From Robiginitomaculum sp. (GTDB lineage Bacteria > Pseudomonadota > Alphaproteobacteria > Caulobacterales > Maricaulaceae), in contig JAKITZ010000112.1 of assembly GCA_021647805.1 (NCBI GenBank), positions 1-7,633 on the forward strand: a stretch of DNA of 7,633 nt, read 5' to 3'. The position numbers and the translations under genes are program-made. The notes under the pieces are model-generated. The model was not told the origin of the DNA and made no database searches. It worked only from the letters and a program-made list of their open reading frames with translations. Within the stretch, counting starts at the first letter, position 1; every line of letters starts with the position of its first letter. Shown piece after piece: positions 6,980 through 7,633 of this stretch.

Positions 6980-7633
6980 ATGAGGTTACTGGTTGTCGAA
7001 GATGATTCGGATTTAAACCGTCAGCTTACTTTAGCGTTAGAGGGTGCAGGATATGTTGTTGATAAGGCATTTGATGGCGAAGAAGGTTTGTTTCTTGGTG
7101 AAACAGAGCCATATGACGCGGTTGTTCTTGATCTAGGTCTTCCGGAAATTGATGGAGTAACTGTTCTTGAGCGTTGGCGCAGAGCAGGTAAGGTTTTTCC
7201 TGTGTTGATATTAACTGCAAGGGATCGTTGGAGCGAGAAAGTTGCTGGGTTTGATGCCGGAGCTGATGATTATTTAACCAAGCCATTCCACACAGAGGAA
7301 TTATTGGCGCGGCTTCGGGCATTAGTACGTCGTGCAGCAGGCCATGTAACGTCGACAATAGAAATTGGTGATTTGTCAGTCGATACAAAGGGTGCAAGAG
7401 CATTTATCAACGGAAGCCCTTTGAAGTTGACCTCTCATGAGTTTCGCATATTGAGCTATTTATCGCATCATGTTGATCGGGTGATTTCCCGCTCAGAACT
7501 GACCGAGCATATTTATGATCAGGATTTCGACCGAGATTCAAATACAATCGAGGTGTTTATCGGCAGATTACGAAAAAAAATTGGCACGAACAGGATAGCT
7601 ACTGTTCGAGGGCTAGGTTATCGTCTTTGTGAC
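6980..7633 (+). CDS. OmpR/PhoP-family response regulator (FeuP-like), 3' end cut by window edge
   Basis: An open frame of 218 codons from ATG 6980 to the last base, with no stop in the window. Typical members have about 220-225 residues, so only a few C-terminal residues are missing. The receiver domain (1-115) begins MRLLVVEDDSDLNRQL and has acidic residues Glu7/Asp8, the phospho-acceptor Asp51 in VVLDLGLPEIDG, Thr79 in ILTARD, and Lys101 in YLTKPF. The OmpR-type winged-helix DNA-binding domain (about 126-217) includes KLTSHEFRILSYL, recognition helix residues in DSNTIEVFIGRLRKKIG, and the closing wing TVRGLGYRL. It would be phosphorylated by a sensor kinase and control transcription. RAAGH in the linker and YDQDFDRDSNTIEVF resemble FeuP-type regulators of rhizobia and Brucella as I remember them, so FeuP is the best guess, but I do not assign the symbol. 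The kinase gene probably follows just outside the window. Confidence 0.93.
   Translation, partial: MRLLVVEDDSDLNRQLTLALEGAGYVVDKAFDGEEGLFLGETEPYDAVVLDLGLPEIDGVTVLERWRRAGKVFPVLILTARDRWSEKVAGFDAGADDYLTKPFHTEELLARLRALVRRAAGHVTSTIEIGDLSVDTKGARAFINGSPLKLTSHEFRILSYLSHHVDRVISRSELTEHIYDQDFDRDSNTIEVFIGRLRKKIGTNRIATVRGLGYRLCD

Noticed and set aside
7026..7403. 125-codon open frame on the - strand near the right edge.
   Set aside because: It is antisense to the response regulator receiver and linker, which carry all catalytic residues in the + strand frame.

Overview
The window reads as a stretch of alphaproteobacterial chromosome with every recognisable gene on the + strand and almost no non-coding DNA. 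The left three quarters (1-5633) is the distal end of a gene transfer agent (GTA) structural cluster of the Rhodobacter capsulatus RcGTA type. The right quarter (5685-7633) holds host genes: a J-domain co-chaperone, a small secreted PepSY-domain protein, and an OmpR/PhoP-family response regulator. That regulator resembles the FeuP-type regulators of Hyphomicrobiales as I remember them. GC content is moderate to low by eye (mid-40s percent in two lines counted by hand). This suggests a low-GC alphaproteobacterium, probably from or near Hyphomicrobiales; the genus cannot be read from the sequence.

GTA tail-tip module: the order is gp12 (distal tail protein, 5' end cut by the window edge), gp13 (DUF2163/BR0599 hub protein), gp14 (NlpC/P60 peptidase) and gp15 (the 1283-residue TIM-barrel 'megatron' protein). 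The genes are packed with junctions of +2 bp, a 1-bp stop/start overlap (TAATG) and +19 bp, so they are very probably co-transcribed and partly translationally coupled. Together they would build the baseplate and cell-contact end of a siphovirus-like tail. gp12 is the ring at the tail end and gp13 the central hub, gp14 locally opens peptidoglycan, and gp15 is the large tip protein. All reading frames are open and the key residues are present: the Cys/His/His set in gp14, paired cysteines in gp13 and two barrel glutamates in gp15. The module looks maintained rather than decayed.

Host module: a possible imperfect terminator hairpin with an 8-T tract sits at the end of gp15. The J-protein follows behind a good Shine-Dalgarno sequence. 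The PepSY gene begins directly after its stop codon, and the response regulator starts 2 bp after the PepSY stop. The response regulator is open to the last base of the window and lacks only its final few residues and stop codon. A sensor kinase is expected just downstream but is not visible.

I see no CRISPR array, tRNA, rRNA, insertion sequence or integrase. There is no gene-free stretch longer than about 50 bp. I found no sign of an entirely new system. The points most worth a second look are the conserved glycosidase-like geometry in gp15, the paired cysteines in gp13, and the secreted PepSY protein coupled to a two-component regulator next to a GTA cluster.
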